The notes under the pieces are model-generated. The model made no database searches, was not told the DNA's origin, and saw only the letters and a list, made by a program, of their open reading frames with translations. This document shows, one piece after another, positions 27,209-34,359 of a stretch of DNA of 64,000 nt. Made by a program: the position numbers and the translations under genes. The number at the start of each line of letters is the position of its first letter. Position 1 is the stretch's first letter. The DNA is from Fibrella aestuarina BUZ 2 (GTDB lineage: Bacteria > Bacteroidota > Bacteroidia > Cytophagales > Spirosomataceae), in assembly GCF_000331105.1 (NCBI RefSeq), contig NC_020054.1, positions 4,005,477 through 4,069,476 on the forward strand. The letters are read 5' to 3'.

Positions 27209-27471
27209 AGAAGGGGTATTTCGCTGACGGGGGGCGGATCGTGCCGCCTACTCCGTCTCCCTGCAACCACCAGTGCGTATACGATGAATTATTCGGGGTA
27301 ATCCAACACATGTATGGCTATCACCCCGACGGCTCTACGTGGCATGGTGCAGAAATCGTTATGCGTTGCCGGGGGTGTCAAAATGTGTATCACGATTTGA
27401 TCTATAACGAAATCCGATTTTTGAAGCGGCTCGACGAGCTAAAGTATGAACAGCTATTTCAAAAGCGATAA
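27205..27471 (+). CDS. small zinc-ribbon-like protein
   Basis: An 88-residue protein with two Cys pairs (CNHQC at about 20-24 and CRGC at about 55-58), separated by about 30 residues: a plausible zinc-binding ribbon. A charged C-terminal helix follows. The ATGA overlap upstream and a 26-nt overlap downstream indicate one polycistronic unit. Function unknown. Confidence 0.55.
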   Translation: MKKGYFADGGRIVPPTPSPCNHQCVYDELFGVIQHMYGYHPDGSTWHGAEIVMRCRGCQNVYHDLIYNEIRFLKRLDELKYEQLFQKR

Positions 27472-27667
27472 CGCCATTCTCCGATTTTTTCGCTGGCTAA
27501 AATTGACGCTCTACCGCTGGTGGCTTTGTCTGTTTCAGCCTCGCAAAGTTTTCTCCATCCAGTTTAACGGTGAGCCCTACAAAGAGGGCGACGTAGTGAC
27601 GATGGCTGAGGGACAAACCAAACTGCTGTGTATCGGTAAGAGCAAATTCATTCTTCTGAATTCTTAA
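27446..27667 (+). CDS. small basic protein with hydrophobic helix
   Basis: A 73-residue protein. The N-terminal half is aromatic and hydrophobic (FFRWLKLTLYRWWLCLF) and could lie on or in a membrane. The C-terminal half forms a small beta unit (VFSIQFNGEPYKEGDVVTMA). It overlaps the preceding gene. Unknown. Confidence 0.5.
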   Translation: MNSYFKSDNAILRFFRWLKLTLYRWWLCLFQPRKVFSIQFNGEPYKEGDVVTMAEGQTKLLCIGKSKFILLNS

Positions 27668-27677
27668 AACACCTTTC

Positions 27678-28574
27678 ATGAAAACGATTAAACTATACTA
27701 CGATACCGAGTTTATCGAGGGATTTCGTACGCCACTTTTTGGCAAAAAACGTCATTTCATTGACCTCATCAGCATTGGCATGGTCGACGAAACCGGGCGG
27801 GAATTTTACCGGGTTTGCAATGAATTTGACCTGGGCTATGCCTGGGAAGATGAATGGGTACGTGAAAACGTGCTCAAGCCGCTACATGCTGAATTGTGCA
27901 GAGGTGTGTCAACCTACGGCAAGACGTATCATCACGACCTGTTCGAGTCATTTACCCGTCGCAGTCTAAAAAACCTGCTGAATTGGTACGGCAAAACGCG
28001 TGCGCAGATTGCGGGGGATTTGCGCGAATTCCTCTACGGCCCGGCTCTCGTCGACTATGATGAACTCTATGGCCGTGAGCCGGTCGATACACTGGCAAAG
28101 TTCTGGCTGGAAGAAAATCGGTATGAGCTGGTTGGGTATTATACCGATTACGACCACGTATTACTGGCTTCGCTGTTCGGTCGAATGATCGATCTGCCCA
28201 AGGGCCTGCCGATGTTTACCACGGATTTGCGGCAAAAAGAGGAGGAACTAGAAGCCAAAATTAAACAGCGGTTTATTCACGTGCTGCGCGATGGCTTATT
28301 GATACAGGAGTTATACCCGGATGTTGATGTTAATGAGCCTTTAGTTGTCGGCAAACAATACTTCCGGTACTTCTCGGTTGCCGCCAAAGCGGGCGATGAA
28401 CCTGATACGAAAAGAGCCTCAGGTTTAATCACATTTCCGATGGGTACCTACATTTCTGAGTGGGGTAATGCGCCATTGCAAACCCACCAGAATTACCCTG
28501 TCAATACGCAGGAGCATAACGCGCTGGCCGACGCCAAATGGAACCGCGCGCTCGACCAGTTTTTAAGCGTTTAA
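27678..28574 (+). CDS. DEDD-type 3'-5' exonuclease (Rv2179c-like)
   Basis: A 298-residue protein. The first DEDD motif is YYDTEFIEGF (Asp9, Glu11), continuing as DLISIGMVDE, the pattern of the Rv2179c-like exoribonuclease family. The second is YYTDYDHVLLASLFG (about 150-165) and the last is EHNALADAKWNRAL (about 277-290) with the catalytic His and Asp. About 100 residues between the last two motifs (the KEEELEAKIKQRF region) are extra compared with typical members of about 180 residues. Role inferred: trimming RNA or DNA 3' ends during infection. Confidence 0.75.
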   Translation: MKTIKLYYDTEFIEGFRTPLFGKKRHFIDLISIGMVDETGREFYRVCNEFDLGYAWEDEWVRENVLKPLHAELCRGVSTYGKTYHHDLFESFTRRSLKNLLNWYGKTRAQIAGDLREFLYGPALVDYDELYGREPVDTLAKFWLEENRYELVGYYTDYDHVLLASLFGRMIDLPKGLPMFTTDLRQKEEELEAKIKQRFIHVLRDGLLIQELYPDVDVNEPLVVGKQYFRYFSVAAKAGDEPDTKRASGLITFPMGTYISEWGNAPLQTHQNYPVNTQEHNALADAKWNRALDQFLSV

Positions 28575-28587
28575 CCCTGCTGGACAA

Positions 28588-29139
28588 TTGAAGCCGACCC
28601 CTCAAAAAACTGACTTCGCTAGCCAGCTCGAAAAACACCGGCGGCACCTGTTTGCGCAGGCCTTGAACCTGGTGAAACATAATGAGGCCGACGCGGAAGA
28701 TCTGGTACAGGACACGATGATACGCGCGTGGCTGAAGCAGGATTATTTTGAAGAGGGTACCAACCTGCGGGCCTGGCTCTCGCGGCTGCTCAAAAACCTG
28801 TTCATTAACGATTACCGCGACCGTAAAGGGATTTTGCTGATCAGCATCGACGCCGAGGTTGGCGATGATTTTACCCGGTACGACTTTCTGCCTATCGCTG
28901 TGCACAGCGAAAACGATGGCCCGGCCAATGTCTTCGCCCAGCAGGTTGATTTGACAATCAGCAACCTGAGCGAGAATCAACAGCTAGTTATTCGCTATTG
29001 GATGGCAGGCTATCAGTACGATGAAATAGCCGATATAATGAAGCTGCCGATCGGTACAATTCGCTCCCGTCTTTTTTCGGCTCGCTGCAAAATGGAAGGC
29101 TCCAACCGCGACGCCGGCCGTAGGCCCAAACACGTTTAA
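28588..29139 (+). CDS. ECF-type RNA polymerase sigma factor
   Basis: 183 residues, TTG start. Region 2: FAQALNLVKHNEADAEDLVQ (about 23-42) with the DLVQDT signature, then RAWLSRLLKNLFINDYRD. Region 4: NLSENQQLVIRYWMAGYQYD (about 126-145) and EIADIMKLPIGTIRSRLF, a clear helix-turn-helix. No anti-sigma gene is adjacent. Known: ECF sigmas redirect RNA polymerase to -35/-10 pairs distinct from housekeeping promoters. Inference: a phage middle or late transcription switch, possibly linked to the repeated AT-rich palindromes in this window. Confidence 0.85.
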   Translation: MKPTPQKTDFASQLEKHRRHLFAQALNLVKHNEADAEDLVQDTMIRAWLKQDYFEEGTNLRAWLSRLLKNLFINDYRDRKGILLISIDAEVGDDFTRYDFLPIAVHSENDGPANVFAQQVDLTISNLSENQQLVIRYWMAGYQYDEIADIMKLPIGTIRSRLFSARCKMEGSNRDAGRRPKHV

Positions 29140-29164
29140 CTTTTCACTCTTACACTTCTTTATA

Positions 29165-29830
29165 ATGTCTCTCGAATTGGCGCTTTTGATTGGATTCCTA
29201 TTCCATCTAATTGGCGATTACGTCACGCAAAACGACTGGCTAGCCCAGAATAAAACGAAGGATTGGAATGTAGCCTTCATACATGCTTGTATTTATTCTG
29301 TACCATTCGCATGGCTGGTCAGCGGCAATGTTTATTGTGGATATCAATTGTTTATTATTATGATTACACACGCTCTGATCGATCATTACAGACTGGCGGT
29401 GTATTGGATCAAGCTGGTCAACTGGAATTGGAGCAGCACCAACTACGGCTTTTCAGATAAAACACCGGCTTGGCTCAGTACGTGGCTGTTGATCATCGTC
29501 GATAACATCTTTCACATTATCATTAATTCGGCCTGTATCGTCTGGAGTTTTCAATATCATCCCTCGCCATCTGTTAAACAAGCTGGTGTTTTTAGTTGGG
29601 ATCAGATACCCGTTAAAATTGAGGCAGGCTACTGTTATTTTTTGACGACTAAGACGAATAGCCCCTTTCCCGAAGTCTTCTCCGTTGTTCGCATAATTGA
29701 TGTTCGATCTGGTTTCGCGCGCTATGATTATGTATCAGGTCACTTCAGGGGGCTCGACGATCAGATAGACACGCTCTCTTATTTTTCTGCTCGTCGCGCG
29801 CGTCCGTGTGATTGTCCAGACAAGCCATGA
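29165..29830 (+). CDS. DUF3307 membrane protein
   Basis: A 221-residue protein. The N-terminal segment LIGFLFHLIGDYVTQNDWLA is the DUF3307 hallmark. Further hydrophobic helices lie at about 36-75 and 105-135, with HALIDHYRLAVYWIK between them. A soluble beta-rich C-terminal extension (about 140-221) is additional. The DNA is clearly AT-richer than its neighbours, suggesting separate acquisition. DUF3307 proteins occur in many phages; their role is unknown. Confidence 0.75.
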   Translation: MSLELALLIGFLFHLIGDYVTQNDWLAQNKTKDWNVAFIHACIYSVPFAWLVSGNVYCGYQLFIIMITHALIDHYRLAVYWIKLVNWNWSSTNYGFSDKTPAWLSTWLLIIVDNIFHIIINSACIVWSFQYHPSPSVKQAGVFSWDQIPVKIEAGYCYFLTTKTNSPFPEVFSVVRIIDVRSGFARYDYVSGHFRGLDDQIDTLSYFSARRARPCDCPDKP

Positions 29831-30228
29831 TCAACCTAATCACAACGATTCCTGCCAGCAACTTCAAAACGTGGGAACTGGCCGAGCGTGTGCTTCGTCG
29901 ATGCGATGGCACAACCGACTGGGATGAAGTCGACCGGGAAGGCACCAACCAGGGCAAAGAATGGCTGTGGTTTATCCGCTGTCATCGCTTGCCCAAAAAG
30001 CCGTTGACTGACTCGGTCTGCTTCATGATCTACAGTGGAAGAGTTCGCGGCTATTTCCACATCGTTTCTTCCGGTAGAGCCCAGGAGTGGGTAGACAAGG
30101 GCTATTTGCTGGAAGACAAACCATCTGGGTACGTTGTGGTGATGGCCAACTGGGTAGCGATTCCTGAATCTGAGCAAACTGAATACTCCGGCTTTCAGGG
30201 CTGGCGGTATACTGAAAAACAACCTTAA
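29827..30228 (+). CDS. possible PUA/ASCH-like fold protein
   Basis: 133 residues from the ATG at 29827 (ATGA overlap with the DUF3307 stop). The centre reads SVCFMIYSGRVRGYFHIVSS and the end reads YVVVMANWVAIPESEQTEY with GFQGWRY. This strand order, with a closing GW-R/K-Y motif, resembles small PUA-like (ASCH/EVE) RNA-binding proteins of phages. The resemblance is by eye and tentative. Confidence 0.45.
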   Translation: MINLITTIPASNFKTWELAERVLRRCDGTTDWDEVDREGTNQGKEWLWFIRCHRLPKKPLTDSVCFMIYSGRVRGYFHIVSSGRAQEWVDKGYLLEDKPSGYVVVMANWVAIPESEQTEYSGFQGWRYTEKQP

Positions 30229-30271
30229 CCAACAGTATTCATTCGGCTTTAGCCGACTTAAACCCAATCCA

Positions 30272-30508
30272 ATGCAAACAATACATCAAGCCCGTCCTAT
30301 GACTGGCGTAAAACCGTTTTTGATTGCTGTACTGGCCGCGACGGCGATCACAATCACTCTTCATGTTCCGACTGGTACAACAGTCGCTGACATTACAGTT
30401 TCAGTCGCTGAACCATCGTCTACGACGATCACAATGCCACAGGCTACTACGGTCGCAACCCCACCAATCAATACCACAACTTCTACTCCCAGAACCTTGT
30501 CAAACTGA
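30272..30508 (+). CDS. small protein with one transmembrane helix and Thr-rich tail
   Basis: A 78-residue protein: a short N-terminus, one hydrophobic helix (PFLIAVLAATAITITLHV), then about 45 residues rich in Thr, Ser and Pro. It may be a membrane-anchored or exported peptide. No family; coding status is supported only by position and the ATG. Confidence 0.4.
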   Translation: MQTIHQARPMTGVKPFLIAVLAATAITITLHVPTGTTVADITVSVAEPSSTTITMPQATTVATPPINTTTSTPRTLSN

Positions 30509-30536
30509 ACGCTACGCTTTAAGTCAACTTAAGACT

Positions 30537-30914
30537 ATGTCAGAACAAGACCTTATCAATAAGATCAACCAAGCCAACGAAAATATCGAACGCTTGAACT
30601 CGCAACACAAGGCCAATATGGCTCCTTTCAAAAACGAGGTTGCGGAATTAACTCGGGAGTATAGCCAGGCATACTCACCTCTGAAAGTAGGCACTGTGAT
30701 TGAACATAAACCCTACGGAGCCAAACACACAGGTATAGTTAAAATATTGAGTGCGACCTGCCTGGTTATACCAGATAGATGGTCTTATGAGGCTCAGATA
30801 TTGTCTGTAGGTGATAACGCTGGTGAATCCGATAAAAAGCTTATTGGACGAAATACGATTGTGCTCCTGAATCGGAGTGAGACGCCCAAAATAATAACTG
30901 AAATCTCCGCTTAA
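30537..30914 (+). CDS. unknown protein with N-terminal coiled coil
   Basis: 125 residues from the ATG at 30537; the open frame extends upstream but reads as Arg/Gln/Ser junk overlapping the previous gene. Residues 1-45 form a coiled coil (LINKINQANENIERLNSQHK). The rest is a small beta barrel-like unit (LKVGTVIEHKPYGAKHTGIV, SATCLVIPDRWSYEAQIL). Moderately AT-rich. Unknown. Confidence 0.55.
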   Translation: MSEQDLINKINQANENIERLNSQHKANMAPFKNEVAELTREYSQAYSPLKVGTVIEHKPYGAKHTGIVKILSATCLVIPDRWSYEAQILSVGDNAGESDKKLIGRNTIVLLNRSETPKIITEISA

Positions 30915-30949
30915 TACGTGGGGTTTTCGCTTCCCCAATTCAATAGGTA

Positions 30950-31351
30950 GTGAAGTTTTACCATCAAACGCGGCTGCACCAGCCCGATCTGGGCATCAAC
31001 GGCAATTGCTTTCCGACGGCGCTGGCCTGTCTGCTCGACCTCGATAGTCCCGAGGCCGCCCCGCAGTTTCAGGAGTTGTTTGACGACCCAGATCAGAACT
31101 GGTTTGCTATGATGCAAGACTGGTTATATGAGTTAGGCTGGGAGTTTATCACCGTGTACAAGCACCGCTCAAACGGCCAGCCGTACCTGGTATCTGGCGA
31201 CACCGAGCGCGGCACGTACCACGTCTGTATTTATCAGGATGGTAAGCTGCTGCATGATCCCCACCCCAGCGGCGCCGGGCTGATCAACGTGAAAGAAATT
31301 CAGATGTTAATACCTGTAAGCAATGAAACGAACGACCCTGTTCAAGTTTGA
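30950..31351 (+). CDS. papain-fold (NlpC/P60 or C39-like) cysteine-protease-like protein
   Basis: 133 residues, GTG start. It shows a papain-like triad order: Cys20 in GINGNCFPTALACLL at the start of a helix, His91 in GTYHVCIYQDGKLLHDPHPS on a strand, and Asp103 shortly after. Small phage proteins of this fold may be peptidases, amidases or inactive. Being in an early-type cassette rather than the lysis cluster, it may act on a host protein; that is inference. A lysis function is not excluded. Confidence 0.55.
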   Translation: MKFYHQTRLHQPDLGINGNCFPTALACLLDLDSPEAAPQFQELFDDPDQNWFAMMQDWLYELGWEFITVYKHRSNGQPYLVSGDTERGTYHVCIYQDGKLLHDPHPSGAGLINVKEIQMLIPVSNETNDPVQV

Positions 31352-31784
31352 AGACGAGTTCATCACGATCGTTCACGAACCATTTTTTGACGGGTTGGCA
31401 GCACCGTTTTCGGGTATTGCCCACGTACCTGCGCTGGTGGCCTGGGTCGATCGGCACACGTTTGAGTTATTCACTAATCAACGTGTGCCTATTCAGCGGC
31501 AAAAGCGCGTCTATGGTGCGCTGCTTAAATCGCGCTGGTACACTGATACAACAAGCGTATTACTTGTTAAGACGGCCAGAGGCGATTTGTCGCTGAATCC
31601 GCGCGAAGTCTACGGCTCAGTAACTCCTGATCGAGTTGTGCGGGCTTATTGGAAACAATCGATGGCCCATTATAGGGAGGGAGCCACGCTGTCTGATGGC
31701 TCACGAATAAGTGGGCAACAGTTTTACCAAATGGCCACCACAAGCGGATTACCCCTTGAAATAAACCATGTCTATGAAATTTGA
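31323..31784 (+). CDS. unknown protein
   Basis: A 153-residue protein, mixed alpha/beta (ITIVHEPFFDGLAAPFSGIA, PREVYGSVTPDRVVRAYWKQ). It overlaps the papain-fold gene by 29 nt and the DUF5662 gene by 17 nt, so expression is coupled. No motif recognised. Confidence 0.5.
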   Translation: MKRTTLFKFEDEFITIVHEPFFDGLAAPFSGIAHVPALVAWVDRHTFELFTNQRVPIQRQKRVYGALLKSRWYTDTTSVLLVKTARGDLSLNPREVYGSVTPDRVVRAYWKQSMAHYREGATLSDGSRISGQQFYQMATTSGLPLEINHVYEI

Positions 31785-32424
31785 CCCTTCAACCAACCGC
31801 ATTTACCGCGACCAAGACGATTTTCAGGTGCAGAACCGCGCGCTTCTGGAAGCCGAGGTAGGTGAAGCCGCCTGGGACGACTCACACTATTGGCCTCACG
31901 TCGCCCAGCGCTATGATGCCTTGGTCGACGTGACCATGAGTTACGACGGCGGCTTTGATACGCTCCGCCATATACGTCGTGTGCAACAGCTACTCAACCT
32001 GGCAGCGATCGAGCTTTTGAGGCGCGCGAACGTGCACGACGACAGTAAGTTTGATGTCAAAGAGAAGTTCTACTTTGACCGAGAAACGCCGCTGCTGGCC
32101 GGGCTGACGTACGGCTCGGACGAATACAAGGCTTCGTTGGAACGGTTGGGCCCAGCGCTACAGCATCACTACGCCAACAATAGTCATCACCCGGAGCACT
32201 TCGGGAATGGCGTCGACGGTATGACGCTGTATGACGTGCTGGAAATGCTGCTCGGCTGGAAAGCGGCCGGCGAGCGCCACCGCGACGGCGATATCTTCAA
32301 ATCGATCGAGATCAACAAACAGCGGTTCGGCTTATCCGAGCAGCTATGCCAGATCCTGATCAACACCGCCAAAACGATCGGGCAGGAAACGTCGCCGGTA
32401 GCCTGGCTTAAACCGCACCGGTAA
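31768..32424 (+). CDS. DUF5662 family protein
   Basis: A 218-residue protein with the DUF5662 pattern: HIRRVQQLLNLAAIELLRRA then NVHDDSKFDVKEK (about 85-98), a later AlQHHYANNSHHPEHFGNGV-type His-rich stretch (about 130-150), and DVLEMLLGWKAAGERH. The His/Asp arrangement looks like an HD-like metal site. Known only as a recurrent phage family with no established activity; a phosphohydrolase is a possible guess. It ends the rightward operon before a terminator. Confidence 0.75.
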   Translation: MSMKFDPSTNRIYRDQDDFQVQNRALLEAEVGEAAWDDSHYWPHVAQRYDALVDVTMSYDGGFDTLRHIRRVQQLLNLAAIELLRRANVHDDSKFDVKEKFYFDRETPLLAGLTYGSDEYKASLERLGPALQHHYANNSHHPEHFGNGVDGMTLYDVLEMLLGWKAAGERHRDGDIFKSIEINKQRFGLSEQLCQILINTAKTIGQETSPVAWLKPHR

Positions 32425-32425
32425 A

Positions 32426-32458
32426 CAAAACAGCCTGTCTCCAGAGGAAACAGGCTGT
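32426..32458 (-). terminator. terminator for the leftward tRNA transcript
   Basis: The stem ACAGCCTGT / ACAGGCTGT extends across TCC/GGA with one mismatch. On the minus strand it is followed by TTTTGTTTAC; the plus side lacks a T-run, so it mainly serves leftward transcription of the tRNAs. Confidence 0.65.
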
Positions 32459-32556
32459 ACATACCCACCGTAACTTATACTTAATCGTAATCTGTCTGGT
32501 AGCAGCCAGACCAGCCCCTAAACCGACCTAACTTCTGACGCTGGCCACCACCAGAC

Positions 32557-32632
32557 TGGGACAAAAGAGCGGATTCGAACCGCTGACCTCCGGAAATGGC
32601 AATCCGGTATTCTACCACTGAACTACAATCGT
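32557..32632 (-). tRNA. tRNA-Gly(GCC)-like gene with 8-nt anticodon loop
   Basis: The D arm (GTTC / GAAT with AGTGGTA loop), T arm (AGCGG TTCGAAT CCGCT) and an encoded CCA end are clear. The anticodon stem CCGGA/TCCGG closes a loop of eight bases, TTGCCATT, one more than normal; U33-GCC is the best anticodon reading. The acceptor stem (ACGATTG / CTTTTGT) has two T-T mismatches. It could be a +1 frameshift-type tRNA, a nuclease-resistant decoy, or a decaying gene. Confidence 0.75.
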
Positions 32633-32707
32633 CATCCACCTCCCGTTTCGCGGAGTCGTCTCGCGCTTCGTTCGCCCATCGACTGGGCTTCTCGTTCTAA
32701 AAATGTG

Positions 32708-32794
32708 CGGGCGATGAAGGGCTCGAACCTCCGACCTCACGTTTGGGGTGGCTGACTTCCCAAACATGCGCTCTACCATCTGAGCTAAACTCCC
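32708..32794 (-). tRNA. tRNA-like gene with 21-nt anticodon loop
   Basis: A canonical D arm (GCTC AGATGGTA GAGC) and T arm (GGAGG TTCGAGC CCTTC) flank an anticodon stem CATGT / ACGTG. The loop is 21 nt instead of 7, and its ends (TTGGG...CCCAA) can extend the stem. If the first seven bases, TTGGGAA, are read as the loop, the anticodon would be GGG (Pro). The acceptor (GGGAGTT / ATCGCCC) has two mismatches and CCA is not encoded. Unusual; possibly non-decoding. Confidence 0.6.
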
Positions 32795-33069
32795 AGTTTG
32801 CCAGCCCACCAGCAGAGCTATCCCTACCGGGTCTGGCTCCAGAAGCTACAGGCTCTGCGAACAGATCTGCACTACTGCCGGGCGTCTGGCTCGCCCCCCT
32901 TTCGGGCACGGGTTATCGTTTTCGCATAAACAGTAGGGGCCAGAGTCCAGCCCCGTGTTCGAGTATGCTTTATACAAAAATGAAAAGGCTAGGTTTGGCT
33001 GTCGAACAAGTGTGTCTTTGCCTTTTCCTCGTGCTTCAGTTTCCGCTCCGGATCGACAACCAAACTTTG

Positions 33070-33142
33070 TAGCGGGAGCGTGACTCGAACACGCGACCTC
33101 TGGGTTATGAGCCCAGCGAGCTACCGACTGCTCCATCCCGCC
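33070..33142 (-). tRNA. initiator-type tRNA-Met (CAT)
   Basis: A full cloverleaf: acceptor GGCGGGA / TCCCGCT with only a G-T wobble at 1-72, D stem GAGC/GCTC with the A11-T24 pair, and anticodon stem CTGGG/CCCAG closing CTCATAA. The three consecutive G-C pairs next to the anticodon, the purine-11/pyrimidine-24 pair and the weak 1-72 pair are initiator (fMet) features. CCA is not encoded. A phage-borne initiator tRNA is uncommon. Confidence 0.85.
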
Positions 33143-33152
33143 ATACCGTCAA

Positions 33153-33192
33153 AAATGTGGCTAACGTATAAGGGTATGCGTTAGCCACATTT
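33153..33192. terminator. bidirectional terminator hairpin
   Basis: A perfect 14-bp inverted repeat (AAATGTGGCTAACG / CGTTAGCCACATTT) with a 12-nt loop and A/T-rich ends separates the tRNA genes from the upstream leftward genes. Confidence 0.7.
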
Positions 33193-33214
33193 CATTGTCA
33201 ATTCTGGAAGTCAT

Positions 33215-33589
33215 TTACCCATGCAATAGCCCGCGGCCAAAGAGGGTAGTCATCAGGATTTGTCGGATACTGAAGAGCGCCGTCTGTACGATGGATCGGG
33301 CTAACTGCCGGTACCTGGCCACGAACAGCGCGAAGGCATGCACGTAGAGAATCAGGAAATCAAAGACACTGTAGCTTGAATCGGTCAGCTTAGGGGCTTC
33401 AGTAAACAGAGCCATGTCTTGCATGAGCCTATCTGACTGATCAGGCCAATCATCAAACGGTTCGACGGTAATTGGCGGCGAGGAAGCGGCCAGTAGTAGG
33501 ATTGCCCCCGCGACGGCGGCCGATCCAATGATGAGAATAAGCATGATCGTAGAAAGGTAAGCGGTTGAATCGGTGGCAATTATACCCAT
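33215..33589 (-). CDS. small membrane protein
   Basis: 124 residues (or 109 from the ATG at 33544, MLILIIGSAAVAG). One strong N-terminal transmembrane helix (about 15-36), an acidic Pro-rich middle (PFDDWPDQSDRLMQ), and a second hydrophobic helix (FDFLILYVHAFALFVARYRQ). The start at 33589 is 1 nt from an AT-rich palindrome, so the inner start may be right. It follows the winged-helix gene. Unknown. Confidence 0.5.
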   Translation of the reverse strand: MGIIATDSTAYLSTIMLILIIGSAAVAGAILLLAASSPPITVEPFDDWPDQSDRLMQDMALFTEAPKLTDSSYSVFDFLILYVHAFALFVARYRQLARSIVQTALFSIRQILMTTLFGRGLLHG

Positions 33590-33590
33590 A

Positions 33591-33608
33591 AAAGTATAAT
33601 TCTACTAT
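33591..33608. promoter_or_regulatory. palindromic site AAAGTATAATTCTACTAT
   Basis: An imperfect copy of the window-wide AAAGTA-N-AATT-N-TACTTT palindrome, lying between the winged-helix gene and the membrane-protein gene and overlapping the winged-helix gene's end. Confidence 0.5.
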
Positions 33609-33952
33609 TCCGGGTCGCTTTTTTTACGCCGCCGCCCCCCGGTATCCTCGCCATAACTGATCCACTCCGGGTTAACCAGGTACGTTCCCTTCTGCCCTTT
33701 ATTTAGTAAGCCTTCCCGCTTGAGCATCCCCAGGTAGCGATAGATCGTAGACTCTTCCAGATCGTATAACTGCTTCAATGCTGTTCTCGCTGGACCGGTG
33801 TTGCTCCACTCCCCTGTGGCCCGGTTGAAGGTGGCAATGATGTAGCTGTAGAGGTGCGTCTGGCCCATGTGTTTGCACTTGCTAACCCAGGTCGTCGTGC
33901 CTCCGTAGACCTTCATTTTTACCCAGTAACGTAGTTCGGTTTTCTCTTGCAT
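33605..33952 (-). CDS. winged-helix DNA-binding protein (RepL-like)
   Basis: A 115-residue protein. The winged-helix core is ATGEWSNTGPARTALKQLYD then STIYRYLGMLKREGLLNKGQ, ending with a wing KGTYLVNPEWISYG. The ending resembles the Y-x-INPEY of plasmid replication/maintenance protein RepL and similar MarR-fold proteins. It ends in a basic tail (GGRRRKKSDPE). An array of TGAGAGT sites lies just upstream, suggesting it binds them, either to autoregulate or to start replication. A paralogue is encoded 400 bp upstream. Confidence 0.6.
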   Translation of the reverse strand: MQEKTELRYWVKMKVYGGTTTWVSKCKHMGQTHLYSYIIATFNRATGEWSNTGPARTALKQLYDLEESTIYRYLGMLKREGLLNKGQKGTYLVNPEWISYGEDTGGRRRKKSDPE

Positions 33953-33981
33953 TACGTGGCAAGATAATGCGCGTTCTGGAA

Positions 33982-34049
33982 ACTATATGAGAGTTTATCT
34001 CTCACTATTGGTGAGAGTTTGAAAACACTATATGAGAGTAGACTACTCA
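33982..34049. promoter_or_regulatory. operator/iteron array with TGAGAGT repeats
   Basis: Two copies of ACTATATGAGAGT (33982-33994 and 34027-34039, 45 bp apart) flank a perfect inverted repeat CTCTCAC-TATTG-GTGAGAG (33999-34017), and a further CTACTCAC follows. It lies 30-97 bp upstream of the winged-helix gene start: an autoregulatory operator or replication iterons. Confidence 0.65.
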
Positions 34050-34359
34050 CCAGTCAGGCAGTTACGCGTTTTTTAGCAATACACAATTCGTCTATAGCGT
34101 CCCCCTGTCTGGATTGGGTAGTGTATACTGCGTCAACGACACACCCCGCCGCGCGCCGTTTCATTCGAATGGGTTTGTCAAAAAAGTGGATCTGTTTGAC
34201 ACGCTGGGACTACCGCCCACCGCCCCGCTATCGGCCCCCCGTTTTTTCCCTACCCCCCCCTTGACCCTCCCCCCCCTACTTTGGCTATTGCACACCTGTT
34301 AGCCTGTTGAGTTGGGTACTGATTTGGGTAATTTGGTGAAGCAGTTACAAACCCATTGC
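34050..34359. other. non-coding stretch with C-runs (possible quadruplex on the minus strand)
   Basis: About 310 bp between the operator array and the second winged-helix gene. From 34215 to 34277 there are six runs of 3-8 C separated by short spacers, so the minus strand has G-runs able to form quadruplexes. Nothing protein-like is convincing. Together with the operators and the AT-rich region at 34910-34985 it could be part of an origin. Confidence 0.4.

Noticed and set aside
32846..33136. Minus-strand ORF across the initiator tRNA
   Set aside because: Its first third is simply the tRNA read as protein, with no further support.
34019..34264. Plus-strand 81-residue ORF over the operator array
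   Set aside because: TTG start, runs through the operator repeats and the C-runs, and ends in Pro/Arg low complexity.
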